A stretch of 64,000 bases of DNA, from assembly GCA_023512835.1 (NCBI GenBank), contig CM042090.1, positions 49,954,996 to 50,018,995 of the forward strand, read 5' to 3'. Both the position numbers and the translations under genes were made by a program. Positions 45,598 to 57,214 of this stretch are shown one piece after another; position 1 is the first letter of the stretch; each line of letters starts with the position of its first letter. Source of the DNA: Taxillus chinensis. Lineage: Eukaryota > Streptophyta > Magnoliopsida > Santalales > Loranthaceae. The notes under the pieces are model-generated. The model saw only the letters and a program-made list of their open reading frames with translations. It did no database searches and was not told the origin of the DNA.

Positions 45598-46189
45598 AGG
45601 AGAAGCCCTCTTTTTAGGGTTAGGGTTTGTTGCTCCACCAGCCGTCGCAGAGAGAGAGAGAGAGGGAAGGAGAGCTCCTGGTTGCTGCCGGGCGTCTTGC
45701 GTGGGTGGTCGGTGACTCGTGGGTGGACGGCGTTCGACGTGGGATCGGGACTTTGCTGTGTTGTTGCGTTTTACTTGAGGTAGGGATTTTGTTCTTCCTA
45801 AATCCTCCTCTCGTCCTAGGGTCCTAGGGCAGAATATTATATTATTTATATGTAAATTCATATAGGTGTGACCTCCTATATGAATGTTGGCCTTCAATGG
45901 CGATTTTGGTGTTTCTGGTGTTTGTGTGATGCATAAAACGTGTTTGATAAAATGCCTGCACGACATGCCTGCTACATGTTTGATGAAATGCCTGTGTGAA
46001 CTTAGCTGTGTGTATATGCCCATTAAGTGTTTGGTAATATGTCCGTGTGACTGGACTTGTGGTTTAGTGTATGTATGTATGCTGGATGTTTGCTCTATGG
46101 CCTGAATGGGTTTGTGCGCTTGTGAACGGGTGCTCACCAAGTGTTTGGTTGTATGCTTGAGTGACCTTGTGTGTTGTGTGCTTGACTGT

Positions 46190-46285
46190 GGTACTTGGCC
46201 TGAAGAGGCGGTTAAATTACTTGGCCTGAAGAGGCGGTTAAATCACTTGGCCTGAAGAGGCGGTTAAATCACTTGTGGTTAAAGT
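46190..46285 (+). repeat. 26-bp minisatellite in solo LTR B
   Basis: Three and a half copies of a 26-bp unit containing TTGGCCTGAAGAGGCGGTTA. It is at the same LTR position as the unrelated 37-bp array of solo LTR A. Confidence 0.85.
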
Positions 46286-46432
46286 GTTAGCCTGTGTGGC
46301 AGTGGAGGATTGTAAATTGCGGATGTGGTTGTTATTATGTTTGTTGAAATTATTGTAACACAACACTGCACTTGTACACATGGCATGTAGATGCTAGGAA
46401 CATGGGATGGGTTGGGAGACATGATCCCTTCT

Positions 46433-46515
46433 TTTTTGTTTTTTTTCTCTCTTCTTTTTTTTTTTTTTTTTTTTTTTTTGTTTGTTGGGTTGGTTTGTTT
46501 AAAAAAGAGGGGGGA

Positions 46516-46549
<34 letters not shown>

Positions 46550-46558
46550 GGGGAAGTT
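46433..46558 (+). repeat. Poly-T-rich junction between LTR B and element C
   Basis: Two long T runs (around 46457-46479 and 46519-46548) separated by G-rich words (GGGGGGAAG, GGGGGAAG). This stretch replaces the expected LTR B sequence and the left TSD of element C. It may be a real filler or an assembly error. Confidence 0.7.
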
Positions 46559-47115
46559 TTAAAGACTCGTATTTGGGTAGTTTTGAGAGAGTCATTCTGT
46601 GGGAATGTAACTATCTGGACGGTAGTGTAGCCGTCGATGCGAGCATTTTGACTGTACTTGGGCCCGATTTCGAGTCGGGGCCCCGTTTGACCCGATTGTT
46701 GACTTTTTGGGGTTTATTGGTTGACTTTGCGTTTGAGCGAGTATTTGAGTGTGATAATATCTAAACAGTGTTGTGCTCGTTATTTCGAGCGTTTTGACAA
46801 GAATTTGACTCAATTTGGAGTTCGTGACCTCGGGAGGTCAATTATTGCATTCGGGTCAATTATTGCTTTGGGAGGCCAATTATTTCCAATTATTCTTTGG
46901 GAGGCCAATTATTGGCAACGGTATATATATAATTAAGAACTGCCTTATCTCTTTAATTTCCAATTATTGGTGCGTGCGAGTAGAGAGAGAGAGAGAGAGG
47001 TGAAGAGCGTAAGTTGAGCAAGAGAGAGAGAGAGAGAGAGAAGGTGAAGAGCGTGAAGAGCTTTCTTGGTGATTTTGGGGCGATTGGAGCTCGTGGATCG
47101 CAAAGAATCTTCCAG

Positions 47116-48780
47116 GTAGGTGATTCTAACTCCTTATATGATTCATAGTAGGCTTAGCATGCTTAATTTGGGTGAAATCATGGAATTTGGGGGTGAACCT
47201 TAAGATTTGGGGGAAACCCAATTTTTGGTTGAATCTTCTGATTTAAATGCATAAAAGAGGTATTTCTGTTGATTACATGAAATTTAGAGTTATTTAAGAC
47301 GTGTAATGGGGTGTATATAAAAATAAATGTGTTTATGAGTGTTTGGGGTTGCTGGGTTGCCGTTCTAGCTGAGAAAATTGGCAAAAACGACGATGAACAG
47401 TGTTTTTCCGGGACTAAGTGAATAGTATTTCCGGGACTAAGTGAACAGTGTTTTTCCGGGACTAAGTGAATAGTGTTTTCTGGGACTAAGTGAATAGTTT
47501 TTTCCTAAGTGAATAAGTTGGGACTAAGTGAATAGTGTTTTTCCGGGACTAAGTGAATAGTGTTTCCTGGGACTAAGTGAATAGTGTTTTTCCGGGACTA
47601 AGTGAACTAGTCCGGATCGGCTAGTCTAAGTGAATTAGTCCGGATCGTAGTCCGGAGGAATTAGTCCGGATCGTAGTCCGGAGTAGTTAGTCCGGAGGAA
47701 TTAGTCCGGATCGTAGTCCTGGAGGAATTAGTCCGGATCGGAGTCCGGAGTAGTTAGTCCTGGAGGAATTGGTCCGGAGGATTGGTCCGGATCGGTAGTA
47801 GTCAGCAGGAGTGGAACAAGAGTTCCGTAGCATCGGTCCGCAGGAGTGGAACAAGAGTTCCGTAGTAGTCGGTCCCGCAAGAGTGGAACAAAGTAGTTCC
47901 GTAGCATTAGTCCGCAAAGATCAAATCCGTGGAAGTGAAACAAGAGTTCGTTCAGCAGGTAACCGCACCGCACCGGACATTTACATTGTAAACCATTATG
48001 CCTCTCCACATTTAATACTTAAGTTACAATGTAAATAACGAAATACCCCCCCATTTGGATTCAAAGAAAAATACTAGAAAAATTAATTCCCATTATTTCA
48101 AAATGTGAAATTTGGGATTTAGTGTAAAATCTCGGAAAAACCCAAAAGTTCGTAGTGGTGAATTTTTGGAAAGTGGGGTTAGACATCTCGGAAAAATCCC
48201 CAAAAATCAGATTATCTTATTTATGCTATGGGAACCCAATGCCGGGACTTTTGATTTCAAGAAAATAGCCGCTATGGGTACTTCCTTCATAAATCAAGGA
48301 TTGAGGATTTACTTGTGGAGACCGGCTACGGTTCCAAAGGAAATGTCGAGAATGACATGCCATACAAATGTTAGTATGTTGGTGTGAGGTATTGGGGCAT
48401 GGACTCCGTGACTTGTTTGGGTTCTCACCGTGATGCACCAATGGTGCTATGTGGTTGACGTGGCAGGCATATGCACCGATGGCGGGCCTGTGTGGGCGAC
48501 CGTGGGCCGGGCATATTGCGCCGTGGACAGGCTAAGGCCTGAGTTGAGCCGTTGAGCTCGTGGAGCTAGGGCTGAGTGCCCTGAGCCGGGATCCCATGGA
48601 GGATTGTGGACAAGTTGTCCCGATGTTTGTTGCGGCCGAGTCCCGATGATTGTGCACACTACACGGTGCACGAGTACACTGAGCATATAGTATAGACTTA
48701 TATGTGTTGCATGATGTGGAGTGTTAGGGTCACCTACCGAGCTTGTCGCTCACCCCCTACTTGTTGCTTACCCTTTTCAG
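47116..48780 (+). other. Predicted leader intron inside 5' LTR of element C
   Basis: A strong donor TTCCAG|GTAGGT (47116) lies about 165 nt after the presumed start. A branch-like GCTCACC (A at 48752) and a pyrimidine-rich tract lead to TTTTCAG|GTG (48779-48780). The 3' LTR has the same signals at 55198 and 56854-56855. In a transcript it would shorten the leader before the PBS by 1.67 kb. Prediction only. Confidence 0.5.
47398..47900 (+). repeat. Minisatellites in 5' LTR of element C
   Basis: The first array has a unit of about 25 bp built on GGGACTAAGTGAATAGTGTT, about 8-9 copies. A second array of short AGTCCGGA-based units (GGAATTAGTCCGGATCGTAG) follows, then a third with GGAGTGGAACAAGAGTTCCG. 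Copy numbers differ in the 3' LTR (55482-55990). Confidence 0.85.
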
Positions 48781-49142
48781 GTGTGACCCGAGACTAGTGG
48801 AGGACTTTCTTCCAGGAGGACGCCCACTACTCGATGTATGATACGATTATATTCTCGTATTGTTTTATGTGATATCCCGGACATGGGTCCGTGGACAGCT
48901 TGTATTTGCATACCGTATGATGTGAGGTCTCGTATGATTGTTTGACTCTTTGTATGCATGATGATATATGGGAAAGTACAAGATTACCCTTGATGTATGA
49001 TCGTACAGATTGCATATTTGAGACAAGACCAGCGGTGTAGTCTCTATTGGTGCTAGTCACCAACCCCTTGACCTTTCGGGTGCGGGCAAGGGGAAGTCAT
49101 GTACCCGGTTCCGGTTCCCTGGAATTCGGGGGCGTGACAAGT

Positions 49143-49154
49143 TGGTATCAGAGC
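49143..49154 (+). other. Primer binding site of element C
   Basis: TGGTATCAGAGC, a perfect initiator-Met PBS, three bases after the LTR end. Confidence 0.9.
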
Positions 49155-49588
49155 ATGGTCTAGTGGACCTAGGTTAGTGAAGGGTGGTTAATTGATTCCA
49201 TGTGACTTGGAAAACTGTAGGGAGGGCGCCTGATCAACGCAGTCTTTACATGTATTCTAGGTTATTTTGGTGTCAGTTAGATCATCCTAGGAGCATACAT
49301 GGGGATGGGGTGCATTGCTAGTGGTATGATTGTGTGCATATAGGGCACTAGCTTGTCTTTGTGTGTGATGTGCTTGTATGTGGTGCCAGGGATGGCACAT
49401 GGCCGTGAGAGCCAGGACTTGATTGTGGTGTACCCTGAGGGGTGACACGATGCTATATGCATGGTATGGACCTACGGGGGTCGTGTGGTGAGAACCTACA
49501 AGTCAGTTGTGCCTTTGATGGCTGTTTGTGCTAGCAGTGCTAGTATTGATTGTTTGTTCTTTGTTGTTTGTTGATTGTAGCCAGTGTG

Positions 49589-50406
49589 ATGGCACCACCG
49601 AGGAGGGTTGTCCGAGGCCAGGGTCCGGTAGAGGAGCCCACGATAGAGTCGGGGCACCAGGGGCAGCAGAGCCCGCAGCAGAAGTCATCAGCTCCCGTTG
49701 TGGGACCTGATTTGACGCAGGTGTTGATTCAGTTGCAGGAGGCCATGCAGGGTATGCAGGGCTCGATGAGGGATATGGCTAGAGAGGTGGATGAGTCGAA
49801 GAGGCAACAGGAGCCTCGGCGGCCACCACAGCCTCGAGAAGCAGGAGGCGAGGGTGGTGCAGGATGTGCACCAGCCAGGAGGTCGTGGTAGAGCCAGCAC
49901 GACGAGGGAGTGGACTGGGCCGCGCAGTTTTGAAACACGCACCCAGGACTTTTGAGGATGGTTCGCGGCCAGAGGTAGCCGAGGACTGGATTAGATGGAC
50001 AGAGGACATCTTTGAGATGATTGGGGTGCCAGATGAGGAGCGGGTGCGCGTGGCGACGCACTATTTGTTGGGTATCCCACGCAGTGGTGGGAATCCACTA
50101 GAGCTGTCCATGGCGACGATGAGCTGGAGAGAGTTTGTTGAGCGCTTCTTTGGGGAGTATTTTCCCAGCTCGTTGCAGTATGCTCGACGTAGAGAGTATT
50201 ATGAGCTTGTGCAGGGTAGCATGAGTGTGGGGGAGTATGTGCAGGCCTTCACCGATTTGGGGCGGTTTGCTCTGGAGTCTTGGGAAAAGGAAGGCCGGAA
50301 GACGCAGGACTTCATTCAGGGCTTGAGGCCATCTTTGAAAAGACAGCTTGAACCGATGCGGTTGACCGGCCTATCGGGAGGCGGTCGACAAGGCGATCAT
50401 TATTGA
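49589..50406 (+). pseudogene. Element C gag
   Basis: The start at 49589 gives MAPPRRVVRGQ, with a Gln-rich helical part to about 49830. A frameshift near 49870 leads to the Retrotrans_gag domain: PEVAEDWIRWTEDIFEMIGV, RVATHYLLG, SWREFVERFFGEYFPSSLQY and MSVGEYVQAFTDLGRF. It is a capsid precursor. It overlaps the next block by a frame change near 50390. Sequence 49155-49588 before it is leader without genes. Confidence 0.88.
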
Positions 50407-51408
50407 GCGAGGTCGGGATCGGGCGAGAGCCCGAGGCCGGGCGGTTCGGCAGGTCCGAGCAAGAAGAGGCAGAGTGGGGAGAGCAAGGCTCCTCGGCTGA
50501 GAGGAGGCAGGTGCAGAGGGTTTCCAGCCAGGCGGTGGGCCCCCGGGAGAGTTCAGCCAGCAGGAGGCCAGGGACCTGTTGGAGTTGTGGTTTGACCGGG
50601 CATGTCTCGAGAGACTGCCCAAGGAAAAAGATGACTTGCTTCCGATGCGGGAAAGTGGGGCATGGAGCTAGGGAATGTGTTACCCTTAGCTCAACCAGCA
50701 GTGTAGGCCCTCGTCCGAGAGATCACGGACAGAGGAGTGGGGCTCCGTCTCAGAGGTCAGTGCTGCCGGCACAGAGCACGCAGACGCGACCTGCGGCACA
50801 GGGCCTCGCCGGGAGGCACAGGGTCATGTTGATCGGCGGGGCAAGGCCCCAATGGGCCAGGCTAGTGGCAAGTGGACCACGAGGGAGGACTTTTGCCCTT
50901 ACCAGGAGAGAGGCGAGGTTCCACCAAGGGACGAGGCAGAGCAGGACCTTCGGTGGTGAGAGGTACCATTATCATTTCTCATACTATTTGTTCGGCTTTT
51001 GATTGATACTGGTGCTACCCATTCTTTTATTTCGTATGCTACGGTGGTTGGCTTGGAGTTAGCCCAGGAGACAGTGAGTCGGTCCGATGGTTGCTTCACC
51101 TTTGGGTGGAATTGTGATACTTGAGAGTATCCGTCGTGCTTGTCAGGTAACACTTGGGGGGTGTTAACCTGTTGTGTGATTTGTATATCATGGAGTTAGA
51201 TGATTTTGATGTTATCCTGGGTATGGACTGGTTGGTCTCCGTGGAGGCCAAGATTGATTGTTTTCGACGGCGTGTGACGTTCCTCACACCAGAGGGCACG
51301 CGGGGTGTCTTTGTGGGTGAGTGGACCGAGGAGGCATGCAGGTTGGGACCTTTGAGGCATGGGTGGGGTGATGTGACCCACCAGTTAGCCAGCCTTGACG
51401 TTGGTTGA
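50403..51408 (+). pseudogene. Element C nucleocapsid and protease
   Basis: Two intact CCHC zinc knuckles are encoded near 50570-50680: CWSCGLTGHVSRDC and CFRCGKVGHGAREC. After a Ser/Arg-rich linker, the aspartic protease active site LIDTGATHSFIS lies at about 51000-51035 in another frame. Its C-terminal signature FDVILGMDWL is at about 51200-51230. At least two frameshifts separate these blocks. The fragment has everything expected for the family but no single frame. Confidence 0.87.
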
Positions 51409-52735
51409 CAGGAGGAGAGAGGGGAAGGCTGTTTTGCCACCCATTGTAGATCAGTTCCCGGATGTGTTTCCCGAGGACTTGGTCAGTTTGCCACCCGTGA
51501 GGGAGGTAGAGTTTTCAATCGAGTTGTTGCCAGGGACAACACCGATCAGGTTAGCGGCCTACGGGATGGCACCGACAGAGCTTAGAGAGCTCAAGAGACA
51601 GATAGATGATCTATTGGCACGAGGCTTTATCAGGGGAGTAGCTCACCATGGGGCGCTCCAGTGGTGTTCGCCAAGAAGGCGGATGGTTCACTTCGGTTGT
51701 GTATAGACTACCGGAAGCCGAACCAGGTGACTGTGAAGAACAGTATCCATTGCCGAGGATCGATGACCTGTTTGATCGGTTTCGAGGTGCAAGATGGTTT
51801 TCCAAGATAGACTTGAGGTCCTGGATACCATCGCTTGAGGGTTAGGGAGGCAGATATCCCTAAGACCGCGTTCGGTTGTCGTTATGGGCATTATGAGTGG
51901 CTTGTGATGCCGTTTGGGCTCACGAATGCTCCAGCGAAGTGTTTATGGGATTGATGAACCAGGTGTTCGCTCCATATTTAGATATGTTCGTTGTGGTGTT
52001 CATCGACGATATCTTGGTCTATTCAGCGACCAAGAGGGAGCATGAGGAGCATTTGCAGGTGTGTTGCGGACCTTGCGGGAGCATCGGTTGTACGCGAAGT
52101 TCACGAAATGTGACTTCTGGTTGCAACAGTGCACTTCTTGGGGCATGTGGTGTCTTCAGAGGGTATCACGGTGGACCCCGAGAAGATTGAGGCGGTCATG
52201 TCGTGGAAGAGGCCTACGAATGTGTTTGAGATTCGTAGCTTCCTTGGTTTGGCAGGCTATTATCGGAGGTTCGTGGAGGATTTTTCCCGGTTGGCAGCTC
52301 CTATGACACACTTGACTAGGAAGGGAGTTCCTTTCATTTGGTCCGATGCATGTGAGAGTGCTTTCATGGAGTCGAAGGCACGATTGACCTCAACACCTAT
52401 CTTGATTCTCCCACAGGAGGGTGTGCCTTTTGAGGTGTATTGTGATGCTTCCAGGGGTGGGTCTTGGTTGTGTGTTGATGCAGACTCGGCAGGTGATTGC
52501 TTATGGATCTAGGCAATTGAGACCACATGAGCGAACTATCCCACGCATGATTTGGAGTTGGGCGCAGTGATCTTTGCTTTAAAGAGCTGGCAAGCATTAT
52601 CTCCTTGGGGGAGAAATTTGTGGTGTATACGGACCACAAGAGCTTGCAGATATCTTCTCTCGCGAGACCTGAACCTTAGGCAGAGACGGTGGGTGGAGTA
52701 CCTGCAACAGCTTTCGCTTTGATATGATGTATACC
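51395..52735 (+). pseudogene. Element C reverse transcriptase and RNase H
   Basis: RT starts with FPDVFPEDLVSLPPVREVEF. Blocks for CIDYRK (about 51700), [17 protein letters not shown] (about 51885-51935) and the catalytic FIDDILVYS (about 51997-52025) are in different frames. [20 protein letters not shown] and [15 protein letters not shown] (52129-52300) form the thumb/connection. RNase H is reduced to pieces: CDASRGG (about 52440), LGAVIFALKSW-like near 52560 and a YTPGKGNVVADA segment near 52730. Multiple stops are present. Confidence 0.88.
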
Positions 52736-52984
52736 CCTGGGAAGGGTAATGTGGTGGCAGATGCTCGAGTAGGAAGAGCAGGGGCCGTGGTGGCCCACTG
52801 TGCCATTAAAGAATGGGAGATGATGGGTCGGTTGGCGGCGATGAGGTTGCAAATGGTGACCAAAGGAGGGGCGAGGGACCCTCGGTGTTGTTGTCGCGGT
52901 CCCTGAGTTGCAGCGCAGGATCATAGAGGATCACTGGGGGACATTGATTGTGAGGTCATCAGAGACAAGATTCAGACGGGGCAG

Positions 52985-54375
52985 GCATCTTCTGATTGGA
53001 CTGAGGATGCTGAGCATATATTGAGGTATAGGGGTCGCCTGATAGTTCCCACTTCTCTTCAGGAGGAGGTTCTTCGGGAATTTCACCAGTCGAGGTTAGC
53101 TGTACATCCTGGTGGGACCAAGATGTACCATGCCGTGAGGAGGCAGTATTGGTGGCCAGGCCTGAAGAAGGCTGTTGCTGATTTTGTGAGGAGGTGTTTG
53201 ACCTGTCAGCAGGTCAAGGCAGCACCTGAGATCAGCTGGTGAGTTGCAGTCATTGCCAGTGCCAGAGTGGAAATGGGACCACGTGACCATGGATTTTGTC
53301 ACTGGACTTCCTCGTTCCAGGGGGACACGACACGATATGGGTAGTTGTCGACCGGTTGACCAAATCGGCACATTTTATTCCGATTCGAGAGACGGACCCA
53401 GGAGGACTTTGGGACAGAGGTATATTGATGTTATTGTGCGGTTGCATGGAGTCCCATTGTCTATTGTATCTGATCGGGATGCGAGGTTCACATCTCGCTT
53501 TTGGAGACAGTTCAGCAGAGCCTTGGGTACTAGGGTGAACCTCAGATAGCCTTTCACCCGCAGACGGATGGTCGATCGGAGCGGACGATTCGGACACTCG
53601 AGGATATGTTGCGTGCCTGTGTCCTAGATTTTGGAGGTTGTTGGGAGACTCACCTTCCTTTGGTGGAGTTCTCTTACAACAACAGTTATCAGGCCACGAT
53701 TGGGATGGCTCCATATGAGGCGCTGTATGGGCGGCCTTGTCGATCACCCTTGTGCTGGGCACAGACGGAGAGACAAGCAGTTCTCGGTCCCGATATGGTT
53801 CGAGAGACCACAGAGATAGTGCGGTTGATTCGGCAGCGCATGTTAACAACTAGCAGAGTAGCGTAAGTCCTACGCAGACCGCAGGCGTCGACCTTTGCGC
53901 TTTAGAGGTGGGTGACCGTGTATTTTTGCGGGTTTCACCGCGTAGAGGGCATCGGAGGTTTGGACGTGGATCCAAACTTTCCCCTCGTTTTGTGGGGCCA
54001 TTTGAGATTGTTACCACCGTGGGCGCAGTGGCTTATCGGTTAGCTTTGCCACCGGAGTTGGCTCGAGTACATGATGTGTTCCATGTGTCTCGGTTGCGAC
54101 GGTATCACCCAGATCCTTCTCATGTGTTGGACTATCGCGAGATAGACTTGGGCGATGATGGTGCCGTTGTTGAGATGCCGGCACAGATTTTGGACAAGGG
54201 GGACCAGGTCTTGCGAGGCAAGACGATCCCACTAGTTCGGGTGTTATGGCGACACCGAGGCATGGAGGAGCAGACTTGGGAAAAAGAGAGCCAGGATGCG
54301 GGTTCTTCATCCCGAGCTGTTCGAGGACGATCGGTCCGAGGTGGGGCGGATGTGAGGACCTTCCCCGAGGTATGA
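52985..54375 (+). pseudogene. Element C integrase with chromodomain
   Basis: The zinc domain is HQSRLAVHPGGTKMYHAVRR followed by CLTCQQVK (53090-53215). The core has the first Asp in [11 protein letters not shown] (about 53280-53310), the second in [14 protein letters not shown] (about 53460-53505) and the Glu in a [14 protein letters not shown] stretch near 53570-53595 in another frame. [20 protein letters not shown] and [15 protein letters not shown] follow. The tail has a GPF module ([20 protein letters not shown]) and [13 protein letters not shown]. It ends in a chromodomain-like region (about 54169-54310; [19 protein letters not shown], then TWEKES). Chromodomains bind histone marks and steer integration to heterochromatin. 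It is frameshifted at several points. Confidence 0.9.
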
Positions 54376-54616
54376 GTTATGTTTTATGCATTTGTTTTGC
54401 ATATGTTGTTTGAGATGTGGTTTAGCTTGTTGTTTGTTGGTTGGCATCCTGGCATCGTGTGAGCCTTTTTGGCTTGTTGTGAGTTGCATTGCACCTGTGT
54501 GGTTGGTGATCATGTTGATGATCATATTTTTTGTGTCTTGTTGTTGTGCGGTGCTTGAGCTTGGATTTTGCTATGTCTTTTGGGCTTGTGTTTTATTTTC
54601 GAGGACGAAAAGTCCT

Positions 54617-54629
54617 AAGGTGGGGAGGA
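54617..54629 (+). other. Polypurine tract of element C
   Basis: AAGGTGGGGAGGA directly precedes the 3' LTR at 54630. The 240 nt between the integrase stop and this tract hold no gene. Confidence 0.85.
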
Positions 54630-57214
54630 TGTAAAGACTCGTATTTGGGTAGTTTTGAGAGAGTCATTCTGTGGGAATGTAACTATCTGGACGGTAGTGT
54701 AGCCGTCGATGCGAGCATTTTGACTGTACTTGGGCCCGATTTCGAGTCGGGGCCCCGTTTGACCCGATTGTTGACTTTTTGGGGTTTATTGGTTGACTTT
54801 GCGTTTGAGCAGTCATTTGAGTGTGATAATATCTAAACAGTGTTGTGCTCGTTATTTCGAGCGTTTTGACAGTAATTTGACTCAATTTGGAGTTCGTGAC
54901 CTCGGGAGGTCAATTATTGCATTCGGGTCAATTATTGCTGGGAGGCCAATTATTTCCAATTATTGCTGGGAGGCCAATTATTGGCAACGGTATATATATA
55001 ATTAAGAACTGCCTTATCTCTTTAATTTCCAATTATTGGTGCGTGCGTGTTTGAGCAAGAGAGAGAGAGAGAGAGAGAAGGTGAAGAGCGTGAAGTTGAG
55101 CAAGAGAGAGAGAGAGAGAGAGAAGGTGAAGAGCGTGAAGAGCTTTCTTGGTGATTTTGGGGCGATTGGAGCTCGTGGATCGCAAAGAATCTTCCAGGTA
55201 GGTGATTCTAACTCCTTATATGATTCATAGTAGGCTTAGCATGCTTAATTTGGGTGAAATCATGGAATTTGGGGGTGAACCTTAAGATTTGGGGGAAACC
55301 CAATTTTTGGTTGAATCTTCTGATTTAAATGCATAAAAGAGGTATTTCTGTTGATTACATGAAATTTAGAGTTATTTAAGACGTGTAATGGGGTGTATAT
55401 AAAAATAAATGTGTTTATGAGTGTTTGGGGTTGCTGGGTTGCCGTTCTAGCCAGAAAAATTGGCAAAAACGACGATGAACAGTGTTTTTCCGGGACTAAG
55501 TGAATAGTATTTCCGGGACTAAGTGAACAGTGTTTTTCCGGGACTAAGTGAATAGTGTTTCCGGGACTAAGTGAACAGTGTTTTTCCGGGACTAAGTGAA
55601 TAGTGTTTCCGGGACTAAGTGAATAGTGTTTTTCGGGACTAAGTGAACAGTGTTTTCCGGGACTAAGTGAATAGTGTTTCCGGGACTAAGTGAACTAGTC
55701 CGGTCTGGGACTAAGTGAATTAGTCCGGATCGTAGTCCGGAGGAATTAGTCCGGATCGTAGTCCGGAGTAGTTAGTCCGGAGGAATTAGTCCGGATCGGT
55801 AGTCCGGAGGAATTAGTCCGGATCGCTAGTCCGGAGTAGTTAGTCCGGAGGAATTGGTCCGGATCGAAAGTCCGTAGTAGTCGGTCCCAGGAGTGGAACA
55901 AGAGTTCCGTAGCATCGGTCCGCAGGAGTGGAACAAGAGTTCCGTAGTAGTCGGTCCGCAAGAGTGGAACAAGAGTTCCGTAGCATTAGTCCGCAGCATC
56001 AAATCCGTGGAAGTGAAACAAGTGTTCATTGCGGGTGCAACTGCACTGCACTGGACATTTACATTGTAAACCATTATGCCTCTCCACATTTAATACTTAA
56101 GTTACAATGTAAATAACGAAATACCCCCCATTTGGATTCAAAGAAAAATACTAGAAAAATTAATTCCCATTATTTCAAAATGTGAAATTTGGGATTTAGT
56201 GTAAAATCTCGGAAAAACCCAAAAGTTCGTAGTGGTGAATTTTTGGAAAGTGGGGTTAGACATCTCGGAAAAATCCCCAAAAATCAGATTATCTTATTTA
56301 TGCTATGGGAACCCAATGCCGGGACTTTTGATTTCAAGAAAATAGCTGCTATGGGTACTTCCTTCATAAATCAAGGATTGAGGATTTACTTGTGGAGACT
56401 GGCTACAGTTCCAAAGGAAATGTCGAGAATGACATGCCATACAAATGTTAGTATGTTGGTGTGAGGTATTGGGGCATGGACTCCGTGACTTGTTTGGGTT
56501 CTCACCGTGATGCACCAATGGTGCTATGTGGTTGACGTGGCGGGCATATGCACCGATGGCAGGCCCGTGTGGCGACCGTGGCCGGGCATATTGCGCCGTG
56601 GACAGGCTAAGGCCCGAGTTGAGCCGTTGAGCTCGTGGAGCTAGGGCTGAGTGCCCTGAGCTGGGATCCCATGGAGGATTGTGGACAAGTTGTCCTGATG
56701 TTTGTTGCAGGCTGAGTCCTGATGATTGTGCACACTACACGGTGCACGAGTACACTGAGCATATAGTATAGACTTATATGTATTGCATGATGTGGAGTGT
56801 TAGGGTCACCTACTGAGCTTGTCGCTCACCCCTACTTGTTGCTTACCCTTTTCAGGTGTGACCCGAGACTAGTGGAGGACTTTCTTCCAGGAGGACGCCC
56901 ACTACTCTGATGTATGATACAGTTATATTCTGTATTGTTTTATGTGATATCCCGGACATGGGTCCGTGGACAGTTGTATTTGCATACTGTATGATGTGAG
57001 GTCTGTATGACTGTTTGACTCTTTGTATGCATGATGATATATGGGAAAGTACAAGATTACCCTTGATGTATGACTGTACAGGATTGCATATTTGAGACAG
57101 CACCCGCGGTGTAGTCTCTATTGGTGCTAGTCACCAACCCCTTGACCTTTCGGGTGCGGGCAAGGGGAAGTCATGTACCCGGTTCCGGGTTCCCTGGAAT
57201 TCGGGGGCGTGACA
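54630..57214 (+). repeat. 3' LTR of element C
   Basis: 2585 bp. Same signals as the 5' LTR: TATA near 54990-55000, donor at 55198, acceptor at 56854-56855. The GGGACTAAGTGAATAGTGTT array has about 10 copies. A GA-rich AGCAAGAG block in the leader is duplicated (55046-55125) in a different way from the 5' LTR. Confidence 0.9.

Larger units (their letters stand above)
46560..49139 (+). repeat. 5' LTR of element C
   Basis: About 2580 bp; the first two bases (TG) are replaced by TT. It contains TATA (GTATATATATAA, 46921-46932), GA repeats (46984-47040), a predicted intron (47116-48780) and two neighbouring minisatellites (about 47398-47620 and 47600-47900). It ends GGGGGCGTGACA. Confidence 0.88.
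46560..57214 (+). mobile_element. Element C: chromodomain Ty3/gypsy element (Tekay-like), defective
   Basis: The LTRs are at about 46560-49139 and 54630-57214 (TGTAAAGACTCG...GGGGGCGTGACA). The PBS is at 49143-49154 and the PPT at 54617-54629. Pol order is gag, zinc knuckles, protease, RT, RNase H, integrase, chromodomain. The C-terminal chromodomain and LTR type point to the Tekay/Del branch. The left two bases of the element and its left TSD are lost in the poly-T junction; the right flank is ACTGA. The LTRs are almost identical outside their minisatellites, yet the coding part has many frameshifts. Confidence 0.88.

Noticed and set aside
45553..46140. 195-codon minus-strand ORF
   Set aside because: It is antisense to the promoter and leader of solo LTR B, with no domain or conserved counterpart in LTR A.
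49729..50061. Minus-strand ORF of 110 codons
   Set aside because: It is antisense shadow of the element C gag.
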